From: Atherinomorus stipes
Lineage: Eukaryota > Chordata > Actinopteri > Atheriniformes > Atherinidae
NCBI GenBank assembly: GCA_023101725.1
Contig: JALJCO010007140.1
Span: 1 to 64,000, forward strand
DNA length: 64,000 bases
Reading direction: 5' to 3'
Shown here: piece by piece, positions 43,731-55,180 of the stretch
Numbering within the stretch: the stretch's first letter is position 1
Layout: each line of letters begins with the position of its first letter
Translations under genes and position numbers: made by a program
The notes under the pieces: model-generated
Told to the model about the DNA's origin: nothing
The model's database searches: none
Seen by the model: only the letters and a program-made list of their open reading frames with translations

Positions 43731-45521
43731 ATTTTGGTCATTATAAGAATTTAAGTTGGACTACAGTTAGACAGTATGTATGTCCATGTTCAATTTTTAA
43801 TATCCTGGCTGATATATATCGTCTGACATAGGATATTGGCCGATATCGGATATCGGCCAATATATCGGATATCTTTTTTTTTTAAAGCCCTTAATATCGG
43901 TATCGGAATCGGCCTCAAAAATCCCATATCGGTCGGGCTCTAGTTCAAGGTATGCCTGTCATCATCTGTGCCAAGTTTGGTAGAGATCTGCCCATTGTGT
44001 GTATCATTTGCAGGCACTTCCTGTCACTAGGGGGCGCGGCTAGTACAAAAACTGGAAATGGTCATATAGCTTCGGTCAGCATCTGTCCAGCATCCCACTT
44101 AGCAAATTTGGTGCAGATAACAGGTTTTCTTCCAGAGTTGTATTAGTTTGAATAATTGAAGGGGGCGCTATAGAGCCATTTTTGAAGATATACAAAATAT
44201 CTCCATGTGAATGAGTTCAGAGCATGACCATCATCATCTGTAGCAAGTTTGGTGGAGATCGGACCTTTCTTTGTGTCATTTCCATGTACTTCCTGTCATC
44301 ATGGCGTTGTGCTCATATTCGTCATGGTTACGTTTGGCGTATCGACTTGAGTGTTTTACTGTGTCATCATGGAAGGGTTTGACTGTTTGTGAAGTACTTT
44401 TAAATCCATCGGCTTCATCATTGAAGTTCTGGACAACAGACACTGAAAAGTAACTCTTCCTGTAGCCAGGGGGCGGGGCTAAGGTGAAAGCCGGAAATGG
44501 TCATATAGGTGGGTTCAGCATCCGGCCGCCATCACACGTAGCAATTTTGGTGCAGATATCTGGTTTAATGCCAGAGTTGTATCAGTTTTGTGTTTTATGG
44601 CGAGAAGGCCAACTTTGAGGCTCCGCCCCCTCCACACGCTTACAGATTTCTGAATGCAGAGCACAACTAGAAATCTCACATGCCTTGTGAACACAAAGAG
44701 ACCAACGTGATGGCCGTACCATTAGCGGTTTTTGATGAGTTAACGCAAATATGTCATCAAAAGTCGTCAAAAAAGAGCAGAAAAATGACAGTTTTTTTAA
44801 AAATGGCCGACTTCCTGTTGATTTGGGCCAAATGAACCTGATTCTTATTTTGTAGGACCTGACATGTTCTACCACTGTGCCAAATTTCATGCTTGTGGGT
44901 CATTCTGGTGGGCTGGGCTAAGCATTTGAAGATTTGTATGGGGCGCCATAGAGCCATTTTTTAATTTTTCCAAAAAATGTCCACCTGAATGAGTTCAGAG
45001 GATGACCATCATCATCTGTAGCAAGTTTGGTGGAGATCGAATCTGTCTTTGTGTCATTTCCATGTACTTCCTGTCTTCATGGCGTTGTGCTCATATTCGC
45101 CATGGTTACGTTTGGCGTATCGACTTGAGTTTTGTACTGTGGCATCGTGGAAGGGTTTGACACGTTGTGAAGCACTTTCAAATCCATCGGCTTCTTAATT
45201 GAAGTTCTGGACCCCATACACTGAAAAGTAACTCTTCCTGTAGCCAGGGGGCGGGGCTAAGGTGAAAGCCGGAAATGGTCATATAGGTGGGTTCAGCATC
45301 CGGCCGGCATCATACTTAGAAATTTTGGTGCAGATATCTGGTTTTATGCCAGAGTTATATCAGTTTCGTATTTCATGGCGAGAAGGCCAACTTTGAGGCT
45401 CCGCCCCCTCCACACGCTTGCAGATTTCTGAATGCAGAGCACAACTAGAAATGTCACATGCCTTGTGAACACAAAGAGACCATCGTGATGGCCGTACCAT
45501 TTGCGGTTTCTGACTCCTTAA

Positions 45522-46140
45522 AGGGACATTGTGTAATCGGGAGCAGCTCCCTCGTACTTTTCATGCTGCGTTCGCGTGAAACCTGGCAGACCGACGACAG
45601 CCGCTGCATGTAAAGTTATCACCAGCCTCTATGTGAAGACGTGGTCCGTCAGTTACAGTGACATCAGTCCACATCTGATTTGTTGTCATGGCGATGTCGT
45701 ATTGTTTTCCCTGACCCATGTTTTACCGTCTTTCGCTCGGCTTCATTGATTAAAATGACATCTGGTTTGTTACCAACGGCCGTCTGCCCGACTGCACGTG
45801 AACGCAGCATCAGTGAGACGCTGGTTTCTCCCACTGCAGCGCGGTGACTTTTCAAAGGCATTACCTCGAACTGAGCTGAAAACTCCGGTGTGTCCGGTGA
45901 GTTTCTGTGTTTTCCTGCTGTCACGCTTCTCCTGAACGCAAAAACATGGCGATACGACATGGCAGCCCCCACCGAGCCGCCCCGCTCCATGTGTAAATGA
46001 ATGATACGAACGGCAAATTTAGAACTTAGAGGAGCACTTCAGTTTGTTGATGGGAGTGATTACTGATTAATGAAAAAACACTTTTGAACCAAATAATCAG
46101 TTTTTGTGAATAAAACACAGGAGAACTTACAGAATGTCCC
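45522..46140. mobile_element. TTAA-target MITE (Kolobok-like), 619 bp
   Basis: It interrupts a monomer at the motif GAGTTAACGCAA, creating TTAA at the left (45518-45521) and TCAA, a decayed TTAA, at the right (46141-46144). The terminal repeats are AGGGACATTGTGTAA and the complement AGGGACATTCTGTAA. It has no transposase ORF. TTAA targets together with AGGG termini fit Kolobok. Confidence 0.75.
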
Positions 46141-46204
46141 TCAACAAATCGTCAAAAAAGAGCAGAAAAAAATGCACTTTTTTCAAAATGGCCGACTTCC
46201 TTTT

Positions 46205-46398
46205 TTTTTAAAGGATTTTTTGGGCTCTAGTGGCCTTTATGCGACAGTGTATAGCGACAGGAAAGGGGCAGAGAGAGTGGGGAGTGGCATGCAGCAAAGA
46301 GACCTGGACCGGGAATCGAACCGGGACCGACTGTGTTGAGGAACTGTAGCCTCTGTTCATGGGGGGGCTACTCAACCAACTGAGCTAATCACCGCCCC
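46205..46398 (-). mobile_element. tRNA-derived SINE
   Basis: On the minus strand the element opens GGGGCGGTGATTAGCTCAGT with an A box (TTAGCTCAGTTGG) and a B box (GGTTCGATTCCCG). It goes on through a TGCATGCCACTCCCCACTCT body to a CCTTTTAAAAAAAA tail. The perfect 15-bp duplication GGCCGACTTCCTTTT flanks it (46190-46204, 46399-46413). The body resembles the AFC-type SINEs of percomorph fish. It would be copied by a partner LINE. Confidence 0.9.
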
Positions 46399-47470
46399 GG
46401 CCGACTTCCTTTTGGATTATTCCAAATGGTCCCAGAAGGTTTTTTGTAGGTCCTCACATGTTCTACCACTGTGCCAAATTTCATGCTTGTGGGTCATTGT
46501 GGTGGGCGGGGCTAATCATTTGAACATTTCTAGGGGGCGCTATAGAGCCATTTTTAAAGATATCTTAAATATCTCCACGTGAATGAGTTCAGGGGTTGAC
46601 CATCATCATCTGTAGCAAGTTTGGTGGAGATCGGACCTTTCTCTGTGTCATTTCCATGTACTTCCTGTTTCCATGGCGTTGGGGTCATATTCGCCATGGT
46701 TACGTTTGGCGTATCGACTTGAGTTTTTTATTGTGGCATCATGGAAGGGTTTGACACGTTTGGAAGCACTTTCAAATCCATCTGCTTCATCATTGAAGTT
46801 CTGGACCCCAGACACTGAAAAGTAACACTTCCTGTCAGTAGGGGGCAGGGCTAAAGCAAAAACCGGAAATGGTCATATAGGTGTGTTCAGCATCTGACCG
46901 GCATCATATGTAGCAATTTTGGTGCAGATATGTGGTTTTATGCCAGAGTTATATCAGTTTCGTGTTTCATGGCGAGAAGGCCAACTTTGAGGCTCCGCCC
47001 CCTCCACACGCTTGCAGATTTCTGAATGCAGAGCACAACTAGAAATGTCACATGCCTTGTGAACACAAAGAGACCATCGGGGTGACCGTACCATTAGCGG
47101 TTTATGAGGACTTAACGCAATTGCGACGTGAGTGAAACGCCAAAATGGCGACTTTGACCCAAAATGGCCGACTTCCTGTTGACTTGAGAGAATAGGTCAA
47201 AGAGGCTTTTTGTCCGTTCCAACATGTAGAACAAGTGTACTGAGTTTGGTAAAAATCTGCGACATGCAGTTCTGGGGCCCTTGCAAAAGGTGGCGCTAGA
47301 GCGCAGTTTCGCCCGAGCGGTCACGAAAATGACAAATTATGAAACTGTTAGATTTCAAATGGGGGGTAGCCAAAATTTGGTGAGACTTTGAGCATGTTCA
47401 GGCCCCCAAATATCCACTTCATGGAAGAAGAAGAAGAAGAAGAAACATTTGCAAAACAAGAGGCCTTCGC

Positions 47471-48130
47471 ACCGCCTCGGGCCTAATTAGGGATGCACGA
47501 TAACCTTTTTTTGAAAACCGATACCAATAAATTTCAGCTCCTAAAGGCGATAACTGCTAACCAATAAAACACATATGCACCTAATCATGACATCAATACT
47601 ATTAAGAGAACCAAAAAGACTTTTTACACTTTAAATGAAGAAATATTCGTTTTTTTCCAGTTAAAAGCTGCCAGCAAGCCTCTCAACATTTTCTCAAAGA
47701 TATCAAAACTGTTTGACATCTCACACGCACAGCAACTTAAATAAGATGCATTGTTACTGATACAAAAATGAGGGAAGTTACAATCTCATGTAAAGTGCGT
47801 GAATCCCTCCATGATGTTCCTCTCAGCTCTGACCACAAAGCATGTGTGGATGTTTGTCGTTGTGATCCACATCTCTCCCGTCACCACCCTTCATACTACG
47901 TGGAGGTGATTTATAACTTGCATTAATGAAATTGCCTGGAGCACAGACGATGAATCACGAGGACCGCGAGTCCTCCTGCAGCTCTCTTTCACCACAGATC
48001 CAGAACTCTCATGCTGCTTCCGTCTTCAGGTCTGACTCCGTCCACCTGTTTAACCACCAAATCACAAACTCGGACATTCATTCATTCCTGGATTCTTTTC
48101 ATCGTGTGTCATATATGATGGTTTTATTTT
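47471..48130. other. Unassigned; possible hAT terminus at the left
   Basis: AGGGATGCACGATAACC at about 47489 resembles hAT termini (AGGGATGCACGAT). No right end or transposase was found. 47926-48150 is open but reads as LINE-like 3' sequence or chance. Confidence 0.35.
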
Positions 48131-48243
48131 TGATGATTTTATTTCTGTAAAGTGTCCTTGCAGGCCTTGAAAGGCACTTTTGAATTCAATTTATTGTTAT
48201 AATCTCCATCATTATTTTTTAGAATTTTTAAAATTATTATTAC

Positions 48244-48282
<39 letters not shown>

Positions 48283-48290
48283 CATTATCA
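48131..48290 (+). mobile_element. L2-like LINE 3' tail with (TTA)n
   Basis: TTTCTGTAAAGTGTCCTTGC, GGCCTTGAAAGGCACTTTTG and AATTCAATTTATTGTTAT lead into a (TTA)n tract of about 16 copies (48236-48285). This is the usual end of fish L2-type elements. Confidence 0.6.
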
Positions 48291-48609
48291 TTGCTGTGTG
48301 TGTGGTGGGAGGGGGTTCTTATGGAAGGTGATGTGTGTAACCAAACATCACATTGGGCCTCATCCAAGAAACACTCTTACGAACTAATTCTTTCTTAACT
48401 GATTCGTTCGGTTAGTTAAGGAGAAAATGCCGCATTCACCAATTTTCTCGTATTTCCAGGAATAAATTTCATGACTGCTGCAGACTACACGTAGGTGACG
48501 TAGGTGTCCTGCACAATCATTCTGCTGTTATCCAAACAAGGACTGAAATAGTCGTTACGTAGAAGCAACTGTGTACCTTAAAACCCAAAATAAATGAGAC
48601 ATATTTTAC

Positions 48610-49070
48610 AGATCTTCTACAAGTCTGTTGTGGAAAGTGACATCAGCTTTGCAGCATCTGCTGGGGCAGCAGCATCAGAACCAGAACCAGAACCAGGACC
48701 AGGACCAGGACCAGAACCAGAACCAGAACCAGGACCAGAACCAGGACCAGAGACTTGAAGAAACTAAACAAGCTGATCAAGAAAGCTGGTTCTGTGCTGG
48801 GGAGAACTCTCAAGCCGCTGGAGCTGATCGTTCAGAAAAGAATGCTGCACAAGCTGATGAAGATGATGGAGGACACTTCCCATCCTCTCCACAACACAGT
48901 GACAAATTAAGTTCAAGTTCACTTTATTTCTAAAGCACTCTTCCACTAACAAAAACAACACTGAACAACAGAGTGTGTTCAGTGCTATTTCATATATATG
49001 TTTTATTGTTTAAAAAAAAGAGTGAGATTATTACAAAATTGAATTTCCCTTCTGGAATAAAGTATTTTTC
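48610..49070 (+). mobile_element. Rex1-like LINE, 5'-truncated 3' end
   Basis: It begins GATCTTCTACAAGTCTGTTG and matches the reverse complement of 53498-53785, including the (GAACCA/GGACCA)n expansion at 48668-48755. It then reads LKKLNKLIKKAGSVLG and continues to an AATTTCCCTTCTGGAATAAA tail. The frame that reads NQNQDQDQ is a shifted reading; the retrotransposon frame would read EPEPGPGP there. It lies directly downstream of the last visible exon of the DDE gene. Confidence 0.85.
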
Positions 49071-49120
49071 ATTTATGATTAGATTATGATTATAGATTTT
49101 GCCTTTAGATTATGCCTTAC

Positions 49121-50893
49121 CACAGGAGGAGACATCAAGTAGGTCATCCATCTCCAGCAGGTGGAGTTCGCTGTAATACTTTGATGTAACGCACATCCTC
49201 ACATCTCGCCATAAACGCTCGATTCTAATAGTATAGAAAAAATTAAGTCAAAACACTGACAAAAAAAAAGGCAAGGGCTTGGAGACGTGGTAAATACTTC
49301 ATGTAAACATCTTTTAAATTGATTAAGTTATTGGGTTAGTGAGTGGACAAATAGATTTATAAGAACTGTCATTTGGAAACAAAAACAAAAAAACCCACCT
49401 TTGATTATGGACACTTTTTCCTGACATAAAGCTCCCTCGATCAGTTCCACGGATGGTGAACATATATCTGGCTATGTCCACATTCTCTACTCCCTGATCA
49501 CCTCTCACCCTGTCACAGAAATGACAAAACTGGTTCAATTCGTTCTCTTCATTAAATACACAAAATGCAGTGTACATCAGAACATGTTTATATCTGTAAA
49601 CCCTCTTCCCAAATGGGGTTGATTTTTTTCCCCTCTTTTTTAGTAATAAATTTAAAAAAAATGTTTTTAGCTGCACATTCCCAAAAAACACACCTTGAGG
49701 GCAAGCCATGGATCTCTGTTGCTTGTTTGAATGCAGCAAAAGCTGTTGCTGCACGGTTGTTTGTCGAAGCCTGCAAACACATCACCTACATAACAGTAAG
49801 AAACTTATATCATACAGACTTGAATGCAGAGACAGCACCAAGTTCACAAAAGCTAGGTTAAATCTCACCTTCCTGGAGTAGCCATCGACTGCACCAAAAA
49901 GGACAATATTGTACCTGGAGGCATATAGTTTATATAAGTAATTCATTTCACAGCTACATGCTTTTTTCATAACTGTGCCATCACAACATTAAGCTTTACA
50001 AGAAGGAAAAAAAAAAAGAGTCCCTTTCTGACCGTATCAACTTGTGGTTGGTGTCCACATGCCAAAGAGAAAGGGGTCCTCTGACGGAATAAGTTCTGCG
50101 CACAATGCAGCCAAGTCCAGCCAGTCTGGGAAGAATTCCAACTGAATCCACACGATGCATCGCTGCAGTCAGTCTTCTCCACTGGACATTGATACCCATC
50201 GACCGCAGCCTTCCCTTCACCATCCCATACCCTGCTGTTGGAATTTCATTCTGAATGCGCTTGATAGCATCATCCAGCTCTTCATCTGTGAGGTTGGTGT
50301 AATTCTGGCTGACAGAAAGGCCAAATTCTGCCATCCGTCTATGAACCGTTCTTGCTGAAATCCCCAGTAACTTTGCAATGTTTTTTATCGGCAGATTTAG
50401 TTCAAGAAGCTCAAGAAGTCTTTCTTTCTCGACTACATACATGGGACGTCCCCTTGCTCCAGCTACAGTTTCAACAATAGTCAGTGTGACATTAGCATGA
50501 CTGATGTGATCCATCACCAGTCTGAGGAACTCTTGTAAGGCCTGTACAACCTCTGAGCTGATATTTACATGCTTGGAGAGCGCTTCCCATAGGTACAGTT
50601 CTTGCCTGCAAGTAAATAATAGAAAGTCCATGTCCAGGGGTTGTCGTGAAAGACCAGACTGTAATTTCCTGATCAGCCTTGAAATCATTTGTTGTCTTAG
50701 AATGCTCTGTTGACAAGAAAAATAAAGATTACAAACATCAACATTGGACTTGGGTGCACTGAAAAAGGAAAAGTAATTCCAAACAAGTTTAAGCTGCATA
50801 AGCAAATTAATTTACATGAAGTAAATTTAACCAAAATGAAGAAAGAATTCCAATAGGTGTTAGGAGCAGTGTCAGACTTACATGCTCTGACAT
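49121..50893 (-). CDS. DDE-integrase gene (IS3EU/rve-like), 6 exons, 3' end missing
   Basis: Predicted minus-strand exons are 50893-50882, 50706-50033, 49914-49869, 49785-49694, 49509-49399 and 49224-49121, all GT-AG with matching phases (346 codons, no stop). A start in exon 1 (MSEH) continues [16 protein letters not shown] helix-turn-helix region follows ([32 protein letters not shown]). The catalytic core shows [13 protein letters not shown] (first D), [26 protein letters not shown] (second D) and [14 protein letters not shown] (E). Such proteins are DNA transposases or genes domesticated from them. I lean to the IS3EU class but cannot prove it. The last exon ends at a good donor (GTG|GTAAGG), yet a Rex1-like copy starts 51 bp on and no further exon is visible. 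Confidence 0.8.
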
Positions 50894-51770
50894 CTCACGT
50901 GATCGATTCTTCAGCACTGTCCTCAATCCTATCGAATAACTGTGAACAAAACACGTTTCCATAGTTAAAACAAAAACCCCTTTCAGAGACATAATAGTGG
51001 GCTTTATTAAGAATTTTGACAGCTACGACTAATGTTGAACAACTACTGTTTGGTTAATCTATCAAAGCGTCATAGGATAAATGAGCCAAGGGGTAAAATG
51101 AAGATTCACTCGAAAGTGAAATTCAGCAGTCTAAGAAGTCGTCAGCTGTTAGCCACATACCAACACATTAGCAAGGTACCTTGAATTGAGCTCATTTGTC
51201 CGGCTAATTATCCATTCCACGGTCAACCGATTTGAGTTGTAACTGTAAAGATCTACTGTTGCCTAATAAAATGAATGTCAGGGGTGGGGGGTGTGTAACT
51301 AGGCCTACAAAAAAACAAATGTTCAGTTCTCTTACATGTTCGTCCGTCTCTATTCTTCTACTTTTTAATCCACGTTACGTCCGTCACTCTTCTTCTGTTG
51401 CACCAATATTTGGTTTCCACACATATGTATTAACATTGATAGACTTTTTTTTTTATCCTTTTGGCCCTTTTTCGTTTTGTTTATTAATTTTATTTAAATC
51501 TTGGTGTTTCCACTCATTTTCAGTTGAAAATACAATGTTTGTTTATGTTTCTGTATCTTTGTGCAATAAAGTTGCAACAGGTGTTTAAAACACCAGAAGA
51601 AGAAAGTCCCGCGGTGGGACTGGATTCGAGCTAAAAATCCAACCAATCAGATCAATCAGAAGAGTCACCACCCCCAACTGACAAATACACCCACTGAAAA
51701 CAGCGAGGGCGCAGAAATTTACAGCGAGAGCACATCCCGGTCTATGGAGCTCACACAGAAAGGTGGAGGG
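50894..51770. other. Upstream of the DDE gene; no supported gene
   Basis: A minus-strand GT donor after TTCAAG (about 51178) and an AG acceptor near 50945 could mark non-coding 5' exons of the DDE gene. 51230-51600 is T-rich on the plus strand with AATAAA at about 51565. No ORF was accepted. Confidence 0.3.
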
Positions 51771-51935
51771 GGCGTTTTAGCCTCTCAGTGCTGCGTTCAA
51801 GGTCCCGCTGGTAAATATAAACGCCCGTGATGAGAACTTTGCGCTCTCTCGATTTAGATAAGCGCCCGCGATCAGAGCTATGCCCTCTCTCGATTAATGA
51901 ATGCCCTGTTGCGATAGGTTCATTTACTCCTCGCC
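51771..51935. repeat. Short degenerate 45-48-bp repeat
   Basis: Phrases such as AACGCCCGTGATGAGAACTTTGCGCTCTCTCGAT recur with changes about three times (about 51818, 51862, 51900). It may be part of a repeat-family 5' end. Confidence 0.5.
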
Positions 51936-51959
51936 ATATATGGCAGAGATGTAGCACCA

Positions 51960-52215
51960 TAGAGGAGCTCGGTCATCCGGGAGGGGCTCAAAGTAGAGCC
52001 GCTGCTCCTCCGTATAGAGAGGAGCCAGATGAGGAGGCTCGGGCATCTGGTCAGGATGCCTCCTGGACGCCTCCCTGGTGATCCAGGCACGTCCCACCGG
52101 GACCAGACCCCTCTGGCTCCCCCCGGATGAGCTGGGGGCTGTGGTGGGGGTGAGGGAAGTCTGGGCTTCCCTGCTTAGGCAGCTGCCCCCGTGACCCGAT
52201 CCTGGATAAGCGGAA
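51960..52215 (+). mobile_element. LINE 3' end of the GAGGAGCTCGGTCATCCGGG family
   Basis: GAGGAGCTCGGTCATCCGGG, GATGCCTCCTGGACGCCTCC, GGGAAGTCTGGGCTTCCCTG and GGATAAGCGGAAGAAGACGG match a very common fish non-LTR retrotransposon tail (RTE/Rex-type). An internal part of the usual sequence is missing after CACCGGGACCAGA. The frame LGHPGGAQSRAAAPPYREEP is the frame usually seen for it. Confidence 0.7.
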
Positions 52216-53245
52216 GAAGACGGTACGGTAATTTCCCGAGCTGCCCAGCAGACGTGACGTCATTAACGCTACATCCACAGTTCTGATGCAGGAAGGAGAC
52301 GTCGCGGTAAATTCAAACACTGTAAGCGATAGTTATGGATTCTTCTGCCGTCAGCAAACGATCCAGATCAACTGAAAGACACTAAAACGCGGAACTACGA
52401 AGAAAAAGCGTAGTAAACAACAATATAGCTTCGGTTTGTGCTCTGTGACGGCTTGGTGGGGGCTGCAGGTACCTGAAGCTCCAGTCGCGAGCTTCATTTC
52501 TTAATCTTGCCTCAAGTCCCTTTAAGTGTAGTTGTGTTTTTGCTTGCCCCTACACACACATTTACGCATGCACAACTTTATTTGAAAGAGTGACATTGAC
52601 AACATCCACAAATAAATAAGGAAATATGTAAAATATAATAGAGCAGGAGTAAGACGTGGATCGGAGGGTCACCGCACAGCATGCTGCCCCCAAATACCCT
52701 TTTTATCTGCTAGGTTCACGGACATCAGTTTCACTGTCTCAACAAGATAAAAATGAAAAGTCATTTATTTATATGTGATTATATGTTTGTGTCGTCTTCA
52801 GTTTTATATATATATTAATTTTCAAAGCACTAATGGGGTCCTACTCGTTCTCACTACGTTCTCCTTTACAGCAAAAACAAAACATCTGTTCAACAAAAGC
52901 ATGCTAGTTTAGTCATATTACCACATTTTTGTTACATTTTTATATTATTTACTGCATATAAAGTGCAGTAGTTCTCAGAAAAGGCTTTAAAATATTATTT
53001 TATTGACATTTGCATCGGCAGCTGCTTCATGTGTGTGCCGCTGAAACTGCTTTTTCCCACCTTCAGTAAAGCATAAATGTCACAGACTTCATTCCTGAAC
53101 AGGAGTACTGAATACATCAATATTTTTCTCAGAAATATATTTCTGGTCGAGCTGTTGATGTGAAATTTTCACCAGATGTCGGCAACAACCCAACTAATGC
53201 ACACATACAACGAAATGCTAACATTTATGTCCATAAATGAAGTTA
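52216..53245. other. Unassigned AT-rich sequence
   Basis: No ORF above chance and no recognisable repeat ends. Confidence 0.4.
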
Positions 53246-53448
53246 TGAAATGAAATTAAAAGAAAAATACTTTATTTATCCCAAAAGGGAAATTCGACAA
53301 TGTAAAAAAGCTCTCTTTTTTTCTTTTTTTTTTCTTTCTTTTTTTTGTTTTTAACAATATAACATTGATAATAATAATAATAATAAAGTCGGTCAGTCTT
53401 GTTCTTCAGGGTGATGCTGCTGCAGGAATGAATTTCTGTATCTCCGTC

Positions 53449-55180
53449 CTACAGTGAACCTGACGCAGCCTCCCACTGAACACACTCTGTTGATTCTTCA
53501 CCGTGTTGTGGAGAGGAGGAAGAATCCTCCATCATCTTCATCAGATTGTGCAGCATTCTTTTCTGAACGATCATCTCCAGAGTTCTCCCCAGCACAGAAC
53601 CAGCTTTCTTGAAAAGCTTGTTTAGTTTCTTCAAGTCTCTGGTTCTGGTTCTGGTCCTGGTCCTGGTCCTGGTTCTGGTTCTGGTTCTGGTCCTGGTTCT
53701 GGTTCTGGTTCTGATGCTGCTGCCCCAGCAGATGCTGCAAAGCTGATGTCACTTTCCACAACAGACTTGTAGAAGATCTGCAACATCTTGGTGCAGACGT
53801 TGAATGATCTCAGCTTCCTTAAGAAGTAGAGTCTGCTCTGACCTTTCTTGTAGATGTAGTCACTGTTGCATTTCCAATCGAGTCTGTTGTCCAGCTGAAC
53901 TCCAGGTATTTGTAGTTCTCCACCACCTCCACCTCCTCTTCCAGGATGTAGACAGGACTATGCTGCTTATTCTTGCTCCTCCTGAAGTCAACAATCATCT
54001 CTTTAGTCTTGCTGGTATTTAAGATGAGCTGATTGTTACCATTTCACAAACTGACTGACCAGTTCCCTGTACTCGGCTTCTTGTCCATCACTGATACACC
54101 CCACAACAGCAGAGTCATCAGAGTATTTCTGCAGATGACAGGATCAGAGTTGTACTGGAAGTCTGAGGTGTACAGTGTAAAGAGGAATGGTGAGAGTACA
54201 GTTCCTTGTGGTGCTCCAGTGCTGCTGACCACCATCTCAGACACACAACCTTTCAGTCTCACAAACTGTGGTCTGTTTGTTAGGTAGTCGTAAATCCAGG
54301 TGGTTGTGGAGGATCCACCTGGAAGTTATGGAGCTTCTGACAGCAAAGCAGCTGAATAGTATTAAATGCACTTGAAAAATCAAAGAACATGACCCTCAAA
54401 GTGCTGCCTGACTGGTCCAGATGAGAGTGGGCTCTCTGAAGCAGGAAGATGATGGCGTCTTCAACCCCAAGCCCATTACGATATGTGAACTGTAATGGGT
54501 CCTGAAAGGTATTCACTTGCTTGTTGAGGTGAGCCAGTAAGAGTCTCTCCAGGACTTTCATGATGTGAGATGTCAGAGCAACTGGTCTGTAGTCATTTGG
54601 TTCTGGTCCTGGTTCTAGTCTGTAGTCATCTGGTTCTGGTCCTGGTTCTGGTCTGTAGTCATCTGGTTCTGGTTCTGGTCTGTAGTCATCTGGTTCTGGT
54701 CCTGGTTCTGGTTCTGGTCTGTAGTCATTTGGTTCTGGTCCTGGTTCTGGTCTGTAGTAATCTGGTTCTGGTCCTGGTTCTGGTCTGTAGTCATCTGGCT
54801 CTGGTTCTGGTCTGTAGTCATCTGGTTCTGGTCCTGGTTCTGGTTCTGGTCTGTAGTCATTTGGTTCTGGTCCTGGTTCTGGTTCTGGTCTGTAGTAATC
54901 TGGTTCTGGTCCTGGTTCTGGTCTGTAGTCATCTGGTTCAGCTGGTTGTGGTTTTTAGGGACAGGAACAAGACAGGATGTTTTCCACAGCACAGGAACTC
55001 TGTTCTGCCTCAGGCTGGTGTTAAAAAGGTGCTGGAGAACCGGACATAGTTGTTCTGAGCAGGTCTGGAGAACTCTGGGACTGAAACCATCTGGACCTGC
55101 AGCCTTGTTCTGGTTCCGTTTCTCTAGTTGTTTCTTGACCTGGTCACAGGAGACAGTCAGGATGGAGGTGGAGGCAAATG
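53449..55180 (-). pseudogene. Rex1-like reverse transcriptase, degenerate
   Basis: The enzyme copies element RNA at a nicked target. Blocks seen include KAAGPDG (about 55090), PVALTSHIMKVLERL (about 54575-54530), FDFSSAFNTIQ (about 54370) and STGAPQGTVLSPFLFTLYTSD (about 54220-54160), the thumb-side PQG motif region. The YADD block, expected about 54100-54060, is altered. VPVPK and DYRPVAL lie in different frames on either side of the expanded repeat, and a second (CCAGAA/CCAGGA)n expansion (53636-53720) replaces part of the C-terminal region. Confidence 0.85.
54598..54945 (-). repeat. In-frame 27/33/39-bp minisatellite within the Rex1-like gene
   Basis: About ten units of AGTCATCTGGTTCTGGTCCT + GGTTCTGGTCTGT on the plus strand. 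Lengths differ by multiples of 6 bp (extra GGTTCT) and all are divisible by 3, so the frame is kept: MTTDQNQDQNQ in one frame, DYRPEPGPEP in the reverse transcriptase frame. The GACTACAGACCAG core is native reverse transcriptase sequence (DYRP) captured into the unit. Confidence 0.93.

Larger units (their letters stand above)
36192..43942 (+). mobile_element. hAT transposon inflated by a minisatellite and a nested L1
   Basis: The ends are a perfect 17-bp terminal inverted repeat, TAGAGCCCGACCGATAT. The 8-bp sequence GTTCAAGG is duplicated exactly on both sides (36184-36191, 43943-43950), diagnostic of hAT. Subterminal ATATCGGCC-type palindromes follow. The only coding relic is a BED zinc finger near the 3' side (43550-43730). 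The interior is 45 + 19 units of a 47-bp minisatellite with an L1 inserted between the two blocks. Of the 7.75 kb total, only about 1.6 kb is original hAT sequence. Confidence 0.93.
43943..47470 (+). repeat. 770-bp monomer array, right block (about 4 copies)
   Basis: Copies run about 43943-44630 (5'-partial), 44630-45410, 45410-47005 (contains two insertions) and 47005-47470 (partial). The last ends with a (GAA)n run, ACATTTGCAAAACAAGAGG and CCTTCGCACCGCCTCGGGCC, the edge of this fish repeat family. Shared phrases are as in the left block; pairs within this block look more alike than left-to-right pairs. Confidence 0.88.

Noticed and set aside
46315..46398. tRNA gene on the minus strand
   Set aside because: The A and B boxes belong to a SINE: they are followed by a SINE body and A-rich tail and flanked by a 15-bp target duplication.
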